A DNA stretch of 64,000 nucleotides from Rhinopomastus cyanomelas. Taxonomy: Eukaryota; Chordata; Aves; Bucerotiformes; Rhinopomastidae. Position 1 is the stretch's first letter, and each line of letters starts with the position of its first letter. The notes under the pieces were generated by a model. It saw only the letters and a list, made by a program, of their open reading frames with translations, did not search any database and was not told the DNA's origin. This document shows positions 1 to 12,350 of this stretch, piece by piece. The DNA is taken from positions 146,068 through 210,067 of the forward strand of contig VXBP01010330.1 in the NCBI GenBank assembly GCA_013400115.1, in the 5' to 3' direction. A program made the translations under genes and the position numbers.

Positions 1-223
1 ATCATCCTCATCGCTCTATGCTGGACTCCCTTCAGCAGCTCCGTGTCTTTCTTGAACCGAGGGGCCCAGAACTGGACACAATACTCCAGATGTGGTCTCA
101 CCAGGACAGAGTAGACAGGGAGAAGAACCTCTCTCGATGCTCTTGGCCCTCTTAGCCACAAGAGCACACTGCTGGCTCATGGTCATCCTGCTATCCACCA
201 GGACCCCCAGGTCCCTTTCTCCT
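1..223 (-). mobile_element. CR1: CR1 LINE fragment, ORF2 C-terminal part, cut by window edge
   Basis: Antisense CR1 copy that continues past base 1. The minus strand encodes the CR1 ORF2 stretch that follows the reverse transcriptase core, with the recognisable pieces GERDLGVLVDSRMTMSQQCA and then a VLCPVLGPSVQERHG-like segment. Compared with the other copies here, about 50 bp are missing near 136-145, where the text jumps from the 'gaacctctctcga' block to the 'ttggccctcttagccacaag' block. This shifts the reading frame, so the copy is dead. Its 5' truncation point is near 223. It belongs to the same subfamily as the copies at 7.2 and 62.2 kb. Confidence 0.92.
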
Positions 224-3200
224 ACCAATAACCACATTTAAACATACAGCTGTAATCTACAAGCAGCTTTTTTTGCGAGGAGCCACGCAAAGGGTTTCAA
301 AGAAGGAGGTCCTGCTGGAACATGTACTGATGTCCTGCTCAAAAAATTAGCTGTACGGCACAACCCAAGCTCAGGCTACATTAGTATTAACTGAAAAATG
401 AAGCAAAAGCAACAGGTCAAGAAACATGTGGGAAGATGTGGGAGGACATGCAAACAAAAAGCTATTAAAAGAAATCAATGCCACAAACAGAGGTGAAATT
501 ACCAGTGCTCCTTCAGAGGGCCACTGCCTGTTTGCTCATGAGGTGTCGTTTGCCTGCTAAGACAGGGTTCATCTGCAAGTTTAAAAAAGGAAGTCCAAGG
601 TCAGGAAACAGCTCCTCAACATATAATCTGTCACATGCAGCCTAAAAAGTGCTTTTACAGTCATAAAAAAAAAAAGAGTGATGTTGCAGATTCTGTACGA
701 CACGTGCAGAAAGGGCTTTTATTCAATGAGACTATTTCTTCTCCTCCTTGATCTTTGCACTGGTACTTAAACTACAATGAAAAACAATCACACACACACC
801 TTTAAATACTTTATCATTTGACTCAAAATCGCTCTTCTCCACGTAGAGCGGACAGAGGTTTATTTGTAGCAGGAGACAGAGCAACAAACCTCCGGAAATC
901 TTTTTTCATCAGCTTTCTCTTTGAAATATCCCTGCTGTAAATTTTACTGTGAGGAACTCATTCGTAATTCAATGTGGCTCTACCCAGCTTCATTTTCACT
1001 CCCTAAGAATCCAAACACAATCCATGATTCACAGAGGACTTATACACAGGAGCAAGTGATCTGGGCACAAACTGCACGTTGCGTTGAGGAAGATGGTGCT
1101 GCTCGACTTCAGAGAGAAATGTTTTCCTTCTAAAGTGGAGGGTAAGTGTGGGAAAGACTTTGAGCTCTCCTGGATACAGGAGAGAGCGAAAGACAACAAG
1201 CCCAGGGGGCGAAGTCTCTGTCAATCCAAAACAGTGCAAAAGAGAAACGCACAGTAATAAACATGTAATGTCTATGCAGACTTCAGTTACACCAATCCAG
1301 AAAATAAACTGGTCAAGACAAGCAGCCTGCAGGACCTGGCACTCCAGACCGTTTCACACTGGGGCAAGGGAAGAGTTATTCTCTAGTTTGGCTTTTTGGT
1401 TGTTGGTTGGGGTTTTTTTTTACCTCTCCTCTTCTCTTAGCACTTCAGTGTATTACCCAACAAGACAAGCCCAGGCTTTGAAGATGGTCAGAATAATTCA
1501 AGAATAAGTTTGAGGAAGTTCTCAGCTTCTCCAGCTGTGGCTGATTTTTTCCAAGTGCATCACACACAGTGAGAACTAATGGGAGCTTCTGAACCATAAG
1601 CTCTTCTGAAGAAGTGCTTAAATGCTTAATCTTCTAACTATAAGTGACACCTTCACTCAGCAAAAAGGCAAGACAGGTGCTCTAACTTGGTTTTTATCTC
1701 TGCCCTGGTCTTCCTTGAAGGGCAAAAACTGAGGTACCTGGAAAAGCTGCAGAAGTATTAACATAAGATCAAAACTCCGCAACAAAAAGCATTCAGCAAA
1801 ACCAAAACTCCCATCAGGAAACCAACAGGGAGTAGTTCAAAGAGATTGAAAAGAAGTCAATATTATCTTGGAAAGAGTTTTCTATCCATTTGCCCACTAC
1901 AGTGCTTCTTGCAGTGTTGAAATGTTCCATTTTCTCCTCTAGTCCATGCTCCGCTGATGAAACATCTCTGTGCCAATCTACCAGTGGGTAGCCCAGAAGG
2001 CAGAGCTGTAAAACGCACCTGGGAAAGCAGGCAGGCAGGATGCTCAGTCGGTGGGGCAAAAGCGATGCTGTACCTGGGAAGGCTCACCCAGCTCAGAACA
2101 GCATGAGCCAATCTTGGAAGGATGATGCTCAGCTCTTCTGCCCTGCCTTTAAGCAATCCTTCCCAGTTTCAGTTTGTCTCACTGGCATTTTATGCAGCAG
2201 GTAAGTCTCCCTTCCTTTTGCCTTTTCCACAACTGGAAACGGTTTTCAGCTCACAAGTCTTAAAGAAGCCCCAACGGGTCACTGGCTAAAGCTGAGGCAG
2301 AAATAGCCATCTTGCAACAAAAAGATCTCATCTCTCCACCAGTGAGCGTCTTCCTTACCAGGGCTGGGCAAGCCTCCCAACAAGACCCTGGGGCAGCATG
2401 GTGCCATTTTGCTTGGCTAAAAGAGACTCGGACCAGGAAGGCAAGGAAACAGAAAGCCAGCAGAATAATGTAACGGGCTCAGATTTGCCAGAGCACTGAA
2501 AACAGCTAAGGTGGCTTTGGAGCAGACAAGCACAAACTTGCTCAAACAATACTTCCTACGAAAAAGGCCATGCTTTGAGAGCTGCCTGTCAGTCACACGA
2601 GGGACTCAAGAAGGCAGCAGACTTGAAAAGAAGTTGGGGATGGGAGAAGAGAAGAGATGGTGACTCAAGTATTCCTGATAGTGGAAAACAAGAGGTTGAG
2701 AAGACTGGTAAATGTCACTGCAGGGAAGCCTGCGCATCTAAGAAGAGATGCAAAGAATAAATGCGCCACTGGACTGGCACAAGAGTAGAATTTTCTGTGT
2801 TAGGAATTTGTTCCTAAACATCCTTTCAGGGCCTGATTCACCACTTGCTGCACTTGATTTAACACAACAGAAAAAAAAACACAACAGAAAAAAAACCACA
2901 ACAGAAATAAAACCAGTTACTTATGGCTCTGTAGGACTGGAGGAAAGCACCAGGCTTCTCCTATCTATAAGAACTTTAATCTCACCTACCCAGAGAAACC
3001 AAAAATATGTCTTTCCAGAAGAGAGGATGTTTTATCCAGTCCTGACCTCATTCAGCACTAAAATCCATCAAGTATTTGCCAGTCAGAAAACAACCCAATG
3101 CTACCAGGTACTTCTGCTATAGCAAGTAATTTCATAGATGTGATGACACTTTCATCATGTTATTCTCAACATCCCTTTAAAGCAGAACTGAGCTTGCAAA

Positions 3201-4099
3201 GTCATTAAAATGACAATGATCTGCCATTAAATGCCAAAGGGCAGATCTAAAGGGCTTAACTTACTATATTTTAGGTGAAAGACCAGTACAGAACTGTTTT
3301 GTGAAAGCAGTTGGGGGCTACTGAATAGCAATCACCAGGGGGGGGGGAAGGAATGATCCAGCATCACCGCCGTGAGCTGACTGCAAGATCCTCTGGTTGC
3401 TCTAAACCAATACAGAAGTGTGCTGTGATAAAGGAGAAGACAGAGATCTCTTGTCATCCGTTGCAGTAACTTTTGGAAAGCAGTGACCATCTGTAAGAGT
3501 CAGTTCTTCCCACTCCATGAGTGGAAAATTTTCTTGTTGAATATACAAGCCTCCTCCCCCTCCAAAAAAGTGAAATATACAAATTTCTTCTTTACACTGG
3601 ACAAAATGTCTTCTAAATTAGCCTTTCTTTATAAATAAATGTAGAATTACAGCGGTGTCAGGGGTTTATCCCAACATTAAATTAACCAGTGTTAATGTGC
3701 TAATGGGCCAAAACAAAACAAGGAGGGTCTGAAAAGTCAGTAATAAATTGCAGGCCAAAACAAAACTCGATCTGGAGAAAAACAACCTGATGCATTTGAT
3801 TCACCCCAAGTGAAAACCCAACACAAAGACACACAGAGATTAATCACATGTTCTTACATAACTGGACCAAACTTCCATCTCCAGCTTCTCAAAGGGAAGA
3901 CACTGTCAGCAGTTCTTTCTCTTTGTGGAAACATGGAGTCCATTTAGTCCCTGAACAGGTCCCTCAGTGTCAAGTGAGCACTTTAAAGTCCAGTTCCCTG
4001 CTCCATGAGATTCTAAGCTAGTCCACTGTTTCCAGTGTGCTGACTCCTGTGGCCATGAACAAGGGAAAAACTCTCCATTTCAGCAAACCATGGAATTCA
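224..4099. other. Unique non-coding DNA, no gene recognised
   Basis: Only short chance reading frames are present (the longest is about 124 codons) and none resembles a known family. Visible low-complexity pieces are A11 at 665-675, T9 at 1413-1421, a small AC/A-rich tandem repeat at 2862-2912 and G10 at 3338-3347. Confidence 0.6.
2862..2912. repeat. Short A-rich tandem repeat (about 17-18 bp, three units)
   Basis: The unit acaacagaaaaaaaa occurs three times in a row with small length differences; the third unit is interrupted as acaacagaaataaaa. It is a microsatellite-like expansion, with no sign of function. Confidence 0.85.
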
Positions 4100-4459
4100 C
4101 TGAGGGGTGACCTCATTAATGTCGATAAATTTGTGAAGGGTGGGTGTCAGGAGGATGGAGCCCGCTCTGCTCAGTGTCATCTAGTCATCCTGTCTAGTGA
4201 TAGGACAAGGGGCAAAGGGTGTCAGCTGGAACAGAGGAGGTTCCACACAAATATCAGAAGGAACTTCTTCACGGTAAGGGTGACGGGGCACTGGAACAGG
4301 CTGCCCAGGGGGGTTGTGGAGCCGCCTTCTCTGGAGACATTTAAAACCTGCCTGGATGTGTTCCTGTGTAACTTGGTCTAGGTGATCCTGCTCTGGCAGG
4401 GAGATTGGTCTAGATGATCTTCTAAGACATCTGCCATGTCCAGCCTAGAACCTAATGTC
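4100..4459 (+). mobile_element. CR1: CR1 LINE 3' fragment, ORF2 end intact
   Basis: Sense CR1 copy. From 4100 one frame stays open to the stop at 4381 and encodes the extreme C-terminus of ORF2, with the landmarks LRGDLINV, DRTRGKG, RRNFFTVRVT, HWNRLPRGVVE and SLETFKT. The short 3' UTR follows (ggtgatcctgctctggcag, then tctagatgatct). The last 50 bp are degraded and lack clean ATTCTGTG octamers. The 3' end abuts an oppositely oriented CR1 tail, making a tail-to-tail pair. Confidence 0.92.
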
Positions 4460-4566
4460 TTATCATAGAACCACAGAATCACAGAATCATTAGGGATCAG
4501 AAGGGACCTCGGAAGATCATCTAGTCCAATCTCCCCGCCACAGCAGGACCACCTAGACCAAATCTT
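4460..4566 (-). mobile_element. CR1: CR1 LINE 3' tail
   Basis: Antisense CR1 3' terminus: tandem octamer tail (tcatagaaccacagaatcac...), then attagggatcagaagggacct and the UTR as far as 'cctagacca'. It is only about 100 bp long, a typical severely 5'-truncated insertion. It sits directly against the 3' end of the preceding sense copy. Confidence 0.9.
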
Positions 4567-4887
4567 CTCTGAACAGAGACAATAGCAAAGTGAAGGAGGG
4601 GGAACAGCAAACCAGTCATACTGGTTTTCACAGAGTCAAAAAAGAAACCAAGTCAAACTTTTCAAGTTGCCACAGCAACTTCCCAGTGCCTCAGGCCAAG
4701 AAGCACATCAAACTAGGACAAGAGGCCTGCTAGGAACGTCAGCAAACAGTTTGACTTTCAGTGTCTCAAATGAACCAAACCATGACACTCAGATTGTGTT
4801 TAAATACTTTTCCTATGGAGAACCAGGTCTGCAATTCCCAAGTCTGGCTGTAATAAAACACCCTATAGCGCATTCGTACGTCGAAGG
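4567..4887. other. Unique spacer, nothing recognised
   Basis: The spacer lies between two CR1 copies. No reading frame with family resemblance and no repeat is visible. The boundary with the following CR1 is blurred, because the first bases of that copy are diverged. Confidence 0.5.
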
Positions 4888-5361
4888 CTGTCATTCCGCA
4901 AGACCTGGACAGGCTGGAGAGCTGGGCAGAGAGAAATTTAATGAAACATAACAAGGGTAAGTGTAGAGTCTTGCATCTGGGCAAGAAGAACCGCAGGTAC
5001 CAGTATAAGTTGGGGACTGACCTGTTGGAGAGTAGTTTAGGAGAGAGGGATCTGGGGGTCCTGCTGGACAGCAGGATGACTATGAGCCAGCAGTGTGCTC
5101 TTGTGGCCAAGAGGGCCAACAGGATCCTGGGGTGGATCAGAAAAGGGGGTTGTTAGCAGATGGAGAGAGGTTCTTCTCCTCCTTTACTCTGTCTTGGTGA
5201 GACCACATCTGGAGTATTGTGTCCAGTTCTGGGCTCCTCAGTTCAAAAGGGATGTGGAGACCCACCTGGATGTGTTCCTGTGTGACGCTGTGGTGGGGGG
5301 ATTGGACTAGATGATCTTTTGAGGTCCCTTCCAATCCCTAATGATTCTGTGATTCTGTGAC
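4888..5361 (+). mobile_element. CR1: CR1 LINE fragment with internal deletion in ORF2
   Basis: Sense CR1 copy starting in the post-RT region of ORF2 (KGKCRVLHLG, LESSLGERDLGVLLDSR, MSQQCALVAKRANRILG). After a frame break near 5150 it continues as REVLLLLYSVLVRPHLEYC and VQFWAPQFKRDVE. At about 5258 it jumps directly to the last residues of ORF2 (THLDVFLCD), so roughly 300 bp of ORF2 are missing and the join keeps the frame. The 3' end is complete: aggtcccttccaatccctaatg, then two perfect ATTCTGTG octamers at 5343-5358. Confidence 0.94.
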
Positions 5362-7244
5362 TGATTGCAGGGAGTGATTTGCGCTGTATGTTTGCAATTA
5401 TTTGGTAAGGATATACCAGTGGTGTGGCTCTGGGACTACACAGGCTAAGCTGACCTCTTCAAGAACAATGCTTCAAGTCTTTTTCTTTTCCTGTTAATCC
5501 TCCGTGCACTTTAAGTAATTTACGGTTATTTAAAGTTTTACAATTCTAAAAAGTATTTGTACACTGAACCAGATGTTAATCTTCAATTGTAATGAAGTTA
5601 CTGAACCCAACAGAAATATGGCCCCATTGATCAATAACCGCATTTTCCACCATGTCATCTTCAAAGGGCAGTTAAGGAAAGCTCCCTTGTGAAATGTATT
5701 TTTGAAGCATTACTGATGTCTGAATTTATTTGATTTTCCTCACTTTCCTTTCATTGCCTCAACTCCATAAAAGCTTCTTTGCATCCTTCAGAAATAGTCT
5801 TATTTTTTAAATAAGAAGCTGCTAAGTAAGTCTGGCCCTTTGACTAAAATCACAGTTAACAAGCTATGGGACTGAAATCTGTCCCTAAGGCAGATGAATG
5901 ATCCCAACAAAATAAACTGGAATAGCTACTGTTGACCCCAACAGGGCCAGAATTTGGCCCACTGCAAACTTCACAGGAATTATTTCAGAAGTCAGTCACT
6001 AGACACTAATCCAGAAATCAAGCGTGGCACTCAAGGTTTACACTTGCTGTGTCTTTTAGATAATGAGAACCAACACAAGCGATCATTAGACTGGGAATTT
6101 TTGTGGTCTCGCTAGTATCACCTTATGCAAAGCAAAACATACGATGGCCAACTGTTAACAAAAGAGCATTAAATATTTAGACAGCTTTGCTGGCTTGCAA
6201 AATCAGCCAAAATTAGTGCCTCACAGTATTGCATCCCACTAGGATGTTGTTTTAAAGGTCACTGTACATATCAGCAACCCCTGCAGCTGGTATGCAGGCA
6301 AGCACCGCGTTTGGTCTGGTGAAGAAGGAGTTTTGCCTAACGACGCATGAATTTACAATCTGAATTTTCCAGAATTATACATTCTGGAATCAAACACTCC
6401 TTCTCAAATTGCTCAGCTGCTTTCCGTCCTCTATGTCATCTTCTCTAAATCCTGGCAGACAGAGAGCATCTGCCAGGAAGTTACAATGGAATCAGCAGGC
6501 AGGTCCCACACGGAAACCAGCTCTGATCTCCACTGTTTCCAGCTGCACAAAGCAAATGTGCCTTCTCCAGCTGCTTGATGCTTGTCAGACAACGGAGGAA
6601 ACGCAGTCAGACTAGAGGCTGCTCTTCAAGGGAGCATCAAAATAAAGCTTTCACCTTCCAGAAAAGCACAGATCATTTATTAGCAATTATTTCTCTCAGA
6701 AACTCTCCTTTCAGGAAATAATCTTTTCTCTCTTCAGAAAGTTTACAGGCAGCTTTCCGGGATGTCCCTGAAGTGTGAGCAAACTGTTTACATTCCAGCC
6801 ATATGTCTATCGATATCCTGCAGCTGTCTGTCTCATTTACAATTAGGTACTAAACTTCTGCGTGCACAACCGTTTGCATGCTTCCCTAATTCAATGTTTT
6901 TAACACACACAGGTAGGTTAACTATTTTTTTATGTATTAAATTAGGCTTTACTTTCTTCCCAGATACAAGTCTACACACTTTTCTTGTTTTACCCTGGGA
7001 GCGGTCATTAGAGGGATGATGCTATATCCACCCTTGGAAGGTTCTGTGATACAGCTGTACAAAGTGATCTAAAAGTTGGTCTCATGCAGGTAATAGTCCC
7101 AACGTGACTGGGAGGCTGTACCCCATCCCACCCACCAGTTCTCCTATGCCTCCCAGATCTCACCGTTCTGGCACAGCAATTTGTTCAGAAAGCAGGGTAA
7201 CACCAGAGCCACACATCAAGAAAGACAGCCCTCATCCACAAGAA
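5362..7244. other. Unique non-coding DNA, no gene recognised
   Basis: AT-rich sequence with only short chance frames. A stretch around 5930-5960 (gggccagaatttggccc) resembles motifs common in very old amniote repeats, but it is too short to assign. No other structure was seen. Confidence 0.55.
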
Positions 7245-7812
7245 TCAATCACAGAACATTAGGGACTGAAAGGAATCTTGAAAGATGATCTAGTCCAATC
7301 CCTCTGCCACAGCAGGATCACCTAGATCCAGTTGCGCAAGAACATATCCAGGCAGTTTTAAAGGTCTCCAGAGAAGGAGACTCTACAAACCCCCTGGGCA
7401 GCCCATTCCAGTGCTCTGTCACCCTCATCGAGAAGAAGTTCCTTCTCATACTTAGGTGGAACATTCTATGTTCCAGCTCACACCCATTCCCCCTGGTCCT
7501 ATCAGTAGATGTCACTGAGGAGAGACTGGCTCCATCCTCCTGACACGCCATTAATGACGTTACCTCTCAGTCTCCGTTTCTCCAAGCTCAAGAGACCCAG
7601 CTTCCTCAGCCTTTTCTCATCAGGAAGATGTTCCACTCCCTTCATCATCTTCGTGGCTCTGCGCTGGACTCTCTACAGCAGTTCTGTGTCCTTCTGGAAC
7701 TTCAGGGCCCAGAACTGGGCACAATATTCCAGAGGCGGTCTCACCAGGGCAGAGTAAAAAGGGAGGAGAACCTCTCTTGTTCTGCTAACCACCCTACTTC
7801 TGATCAACTCCA
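7245..7812 (-). mobile_element. CR1: CR1 LINE fragment, about 570 bp, 3' end present
   Basis: Antisense CR1 copy. From the 3' end it has a shortened octamer tail, acattagggactgaaaggaatct, the UTR, then ORF2 C-terminal coding sequence (in the minus frame: SSVTSTDRTRGNG, MRRNFFSMRVTEHWNGLPRG, SPSLETFKT). Further upstream come the VERL-like, HLEYC-equivalent and 'agaacctctctt' blocks. Frames are interrupted by small indels, including the loss of about 20 bp near 7548 where 'cttcacatatttatagacatt' is expected. The 5' truncation lies near 7812. Confidence 0.94.
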
Positions 7813-9987
7813 GAGAGGAAGTACAATTTACTGTCAGAGGTCTATTGACACTGCAGGCATTAACGCTCCAGTTCTGTGTGCCCTCTTCTTAAGTCCAAGA
7901 ATGTATTATGACTTGCCTCATGAGTTGACTACATAAATGCAAGAGCAACATGTTTTAATGAAAGGCTTACATGAAGTAACCCAGCCCACCACAACAGGAC
8001 ATGGACCTCTACTGCTCCCACCATATTTCCCAAGAGCAGATTCAACACTTAGTCTCCAGGTAACCCGAAACCAATAACTCATAGTTCAAAGCCAAGCGAT
8101 TGATCCAACCTGTAAAACTCCATGTGTGCATCTCTGTGCAGGCTGAATGAAAGCCATCTGCAGGACAGGAAAACCTCCTGGAAAACCCTGGAGATGAGCA
8201 CTGGACTTTCATGGGTGTGTTTTGTCCTGTGAGCACCTGCAGGTTTTTAACTGGTAGTATCCCCCAGCACCACCTCGTAATTGTCATGCAAAGGAGGAGG
8301 CAATCTCTGGAAGCCTGGGGAAAACCTCAGCGTTATTTGTCTTGGAGATGAAAGGCTGATAGGTGTTTTCCCTCAGCTCCAGCAGAAAGTAGGGGGAAAA
8401 TTAATTTCCTAATCCAAAGAAAAGACTTGAATTTTTTTTTTCCCCTATCCTGAACTAGTATTAAAAATTACACAGAGAGAAAAAAGCTAATCAAGTTTTC
8501 CTCTTTGGTGAAAAAACATTTGAGAAAGTAAGTCATTTTAGGTTAATTTAAAATTAAGTTACATTTGATGAGAAGAAAGATCCTCACTTCCCTCTTCTTC
8601 TATTAAAGCAAAGTAAGAACTACTACTCTAAATGAAAGTCATTTCACACTAAAAAAAAAAGTATCAATTCTGCAAATATCAAGACGACATCCTGACATTT
8701 TCCAAATTATTTTTGTCTTGCTTCACTCAAAAGAAAACGCCATTAAAATTGATGAGCTTTAACAAGCAATTCTTTTTTGAAGAAACAACCTTTTCTAGGG
8801 AAAAAAAAAAGCACCTTTCAATGGAGTTTTCATTTCTGTTTTGATCACTAACTAATTATTTGAAGACACTGGAGTTCTCAGATTCCAGGGAAAGGATATG
8901 GATGATAGTGAAACCAGCTGGAGATTAGATTTCCAACTCACATATGGAGTTCATGACCCTCTTCATGAATCATGGCACCATTTGTTTAATATTTAATGCA
9001 ACTCTTAGTTACTCTGAAGAAAACGTTGAACAACAGGGGTCCATAAAATTAAATCACACAGCAAAATCACAGCTACTTCCTAATCCTCTCTCTTCTTTGG
9101 GACTTCACAAATCTGTCTGATCTAGGTTCATTAAGTTTATTTTCTCACTCCTGAGATGCTTAAGTACGATGGAACACTGGAATTTCATAAAAACATCTCT
9201 GATTACAGCTTGCAAGCCTCAAGAGGTCCATCCTTGCCTTTCATGCAAACCTTGGCATGGTAATGGCTTGAGATTTTAAAAAAAGGATTTCCACTCACGT
9301 TAATCTATTGCAGCCTTAGGAAGAGTGGGAAATTAGAACTGCGCAGCTCTAGACACAGACTTACTCTCTTTAATGCATAGATCACGCACACTGGCAAAGT
9401 ACCTGACTCGGTCGTGATCTCTCTTTCCTGAGCTCCCTAACTTGCCACGTTGAAAAATGGCTATGGAAAACCACCTATAGATCCCAGCAAACACAAGCCT
9501 GCAGTCAGGAACATTTTCTCCACCTGTTTCATCAAACCCAAAAGAAATACACTTTCCTAAATGCATTTGGACAGATTCTAAAACCTGGAATCACATTAGG
9601 TTCTAGGTAAATTATTTATGTCAGAAGTTTAAAGTTTCCCCCCAGCTTCCCATCCGAGCAAGGTAACAAAGCAAAGCCAAAACCAGTTCCTAGCCCATCA
9701 AGCTGAATCGGTCTTTTGTCCAAAGACCTGTTTCCACTCATATTGAGTGCTTCTTGCTTCAAGCTTTCAGACCAGAGCACACGTTCACATCCAATCCTCG
9801 ACAGGCATCCAATCAGCAAAATCTCTCTACAGCCCTGTTATTTTCTGGCATCAAGCATCCCTTTGCCTTCTCTTTTGGTCCAATCAGTGCTTCCACTCCA
9901 ACTTACTCATAATAGCAACAAACTGCATACCTCCTTGCCCCTAGATGCCCATTCTGCCCTGGAATGGGTTGATACAGCATTTGTCAT
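7813..9987. other. Unique non-coding DNA, no gene recognised
   Basis: AT-rich DNA with several homopolymer runs, for example T10 at 8432-8441 and A-rich tracts near 8651 and 8800. Only short chance reading frames occur, with no splice-bounded frame of interest. Confidence 0.55.
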
Positions 9988-10062
9988 AAAATCATAGAAT
10001 GTTTTCATTTGGAAGGGACCTCTAAAGGTCATGTAGTCCAACCCCCTGCAGTGAGTCGAGTC
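9988..10062 (-). mobile_element. CR1: CR1 3' tail, different subfamily
   Basis: Antisense tail of about 75 bp: aaatcatagaatgttttcat, ttggaagggacctctaaagg, tcatgtagtccaacccccTGCAGTGAG. The ATTCTATG-type tail and the 'gcagtgag' UTR differ from the dominant subfamily of the window. This resembles the older CR1 groups that have 'ctgctcactgcag' near their 3' end, as does the copy at 16.8 kb. Confidence 0.8.
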
Positions 10063-12248
10063 ACATAAGGCTCGCATGGCTCACTGCTAGTAATTTGGCA
10101 TCAGTAGGCAAATCATTTAAAAGCTCCTTTTAATAATATAATGACTGGTTGAGTGGATCCTGTGCCAAAATGCCGTGGTGTTGTGTATTTGCTCCAGGCA
10201 AGGCTCAAAGCGTGGGCAGCGCTGACTGCCTCATGCCAGATGGAGTTAGGTGTGCAGCTGGAAGACGCCGGCGATCGTGCTCGCTAGAAATGTTGCACGT
10301 TACCGCAGCCCATGCCAAAGGCTGCTGCTGACACTGCCCTTAAGAGCACATTAAACACTTTCTCAAGGTCCTTTCTGCAGTTCCACAGCGCTTTTTCACT
10401 CCTGCCCAAGCCAACATCTGCATGGGCAACATGGTTGCGCATATGCAAAGAGCTGTGCGTGTGGAGCAGAGCGCCGCGCATCTCCAGCTCTGCATGTGCC
10501 ACAAGCAGTTTATAAATGTTCCATACAACCGCAGCCCTGACTTCTGAGAGGCCTCTCTCCAATTCAGCACTGAGCATCCACAGAGCATTTGCTTGGCTGT
10601 TGAGGTTACTGTCTCTGCACCCATCTGAAGGGTGGCTGTCAGCGCAGAAATCCCCAGACATCCATCTTCCTAAGCAGCATGACAGCAGCAGGGAGATACC
10701 CTCTTCCACTGGAAATACAAGCACCCACTCAGTGGGGAAAAAAACACAGAAGATTTTTTTTCCCATGAAAGCACTTGCCGTAAGGCCCTTTGACAAATTA
10801 AGTATGTAAGTACAGACCTCCCAAGCCTGGCAACACTGTCCTTGCCATCCCTCCTGGCTTTGCAGCCTACATAACTACTCCAGTAGCACTTTCTACACTC
10901 CCCAGCAGAATTCATTAATGTTCGCACACTACTTTGAAGATGAAAGTACTAAGTGACTGCTAAATATCAGGCCAGACTCTCAACTGGTTGAAAAAATGGC
11001 ATTTGCATCTGGGCCCACGATCACCCTGTATCATTACAGAGACTCTGCAGAAAGTATGAAAAAAGGATTCAAAGAAAGAAAATATACATAAGAAAAACAC
11101 AGGAAGAAAGAGAATATATAAGCAGAAGAGCAGCACTGAAATGCATTGCTTGTGACACTCACAAATAATTATTACTTAGAACGCCAGCGGTTACTCCTCT
11201 TTGCTTTTCCCAGAGTCCCCCACTCTGCAGGTGAAGTGTACAGATCTGCAGAGCCACAGCACTGTTCTCCTTCAAACCTCCTTAAAACTCACCTCTGCTG
11301 AGATGCCTACAAATCATCCAGCACCAATTAGCCAGCTGATGTACTGTGACTTCTGCACGTTACACTTACCATAACCATCCCGTTCCTAATGCTGGCCCAC
11401 CCCATCTGTTTACCCAATGTGCTGCGTCTTTCCTCTCCTCTGCACTGAGCATTCACAGTGATTTCTTTTCCTTGGACATAGATGGTCCAGCCCAGGGATA
11501 AACAGATGCAGACAAAATATCTTCCCAGTCCTTAGCAGGCTCTGTGTAACATGGACGTGTAAAAGTCAGTCTCAAAGGACAATCCTCCACAGGTTTGGAC
11601 CCGCTCACAGAGATGTGTGTGTTCCTGTATAAAACTGTTGGTCACGGAAAGCAACCCAGGAGGTTTCACTCACGCACATGTTAGACGTAAAGCATCTGCG
11701 TGCTTTTCCAAAAGGCACTGTGCTGCTGCAGTTTAAGGGCTAAACTTACTGCTTACACCAGATTACTTTTTTTTTAATAGCAGGAATTATTCTTAAAATT
11801 GCAAACACATGGTCCAAGGGAAAGTTTCATTGGTGAATGAAGTCTGTCACTGGAATAAACTGCCCTGGTTACAAGGGGAGACAAAGTGACTCTTTAAATA
11901 TTATAGATACTGGCAAGAATGCCTTTCTCTGGGGGCTTGCAATAACGCAGCTGGTGCTGAGAGGAGAGGAGGTACTAGCAGCCTGCATGCATCTCCTGCT
12001 GGGACACCATGGCTGACAGGAGAAGCACCTCCATCAGCTGGATGTGGGAGGTTTGAAGCACTAGCAGTAAGCAAGATCATCTGAAGACAAGGTATTAGAA
12101 CAGGTCACCTCAATGACTGGAAGAGATTCCATGTGTCTTGGATGCAGCCAAATCTACATGATCTAGGAGCCAGACTCAGGCTCACTTCAAAACAAACGCT
12201 GCTCCAGTTATTTCGGTAGGAAGCCATGCACACAAAGGCTGTTGATAC
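10063..12248. other. Unique DNA with a small CpG-richer patch
   Basis: No gene is recognised. Between about 10,170 and 10,310 CpG is denser than in the surroundings (gccgtgg, agcgtgggcagcgctg, gacgccggcgatcgtgctcgct), but the patch is too short to be a CpG island. A 170-codon minus frame over 10,284-10,796 has no recognisable domain and overlaps several other open frames, so I regard it as chance. Confidence 0.5.
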
Positions 12249-12350
12249 TATTTCCAGTGAGTAGTCTTGCTGTTGCATCCATTATTCAGAGAGATACAAG
12301 AGCTCTCAAGCTTCTACCCACGTGCAACAGCAAGACGACTCACTCAAATG
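12249..12350. repeat. Near-perfect 22-bp inverted repeat, candidate hairpin
   Basis: The arm at 12,256-12,277 and the reverse complement of the arm at 12,323-12,344 match at 21 of 22 positions. The only mismatch is A against C at arm position 8. The arms are separated by 45 bp. After a 2/1 internal loop, the stem can extend outwards by about five more pairs (12,249-12,253 with 12,346-12,350). Inside the loop, GAGAG at 12,289-12,293 can pair with CTCTC at 12,303-12,307. Size and shape resemble a microRNA precursor; a tiny terminal-inverted-repeat element is an alternative. I do not recognise the arm as a known microRNA. The structure is seen directly; the function is unknown. Confidence 0.9.

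Noticed and set aside
5930..5960. Possible ancient amniote repeat (ccagaatttggccc motif)
   Set aside because: Only one short motif; no element boundaries could be defined. A similar hint near 48,380-48,480 was dropped for the same reason.
10284..10796. A 170-codon minus-strand frame near a CpG-richer patch
   Set aside because: No domain, several overlapping frames on both strands, and no promoter or splice support. The length is within chance expectation for the window.
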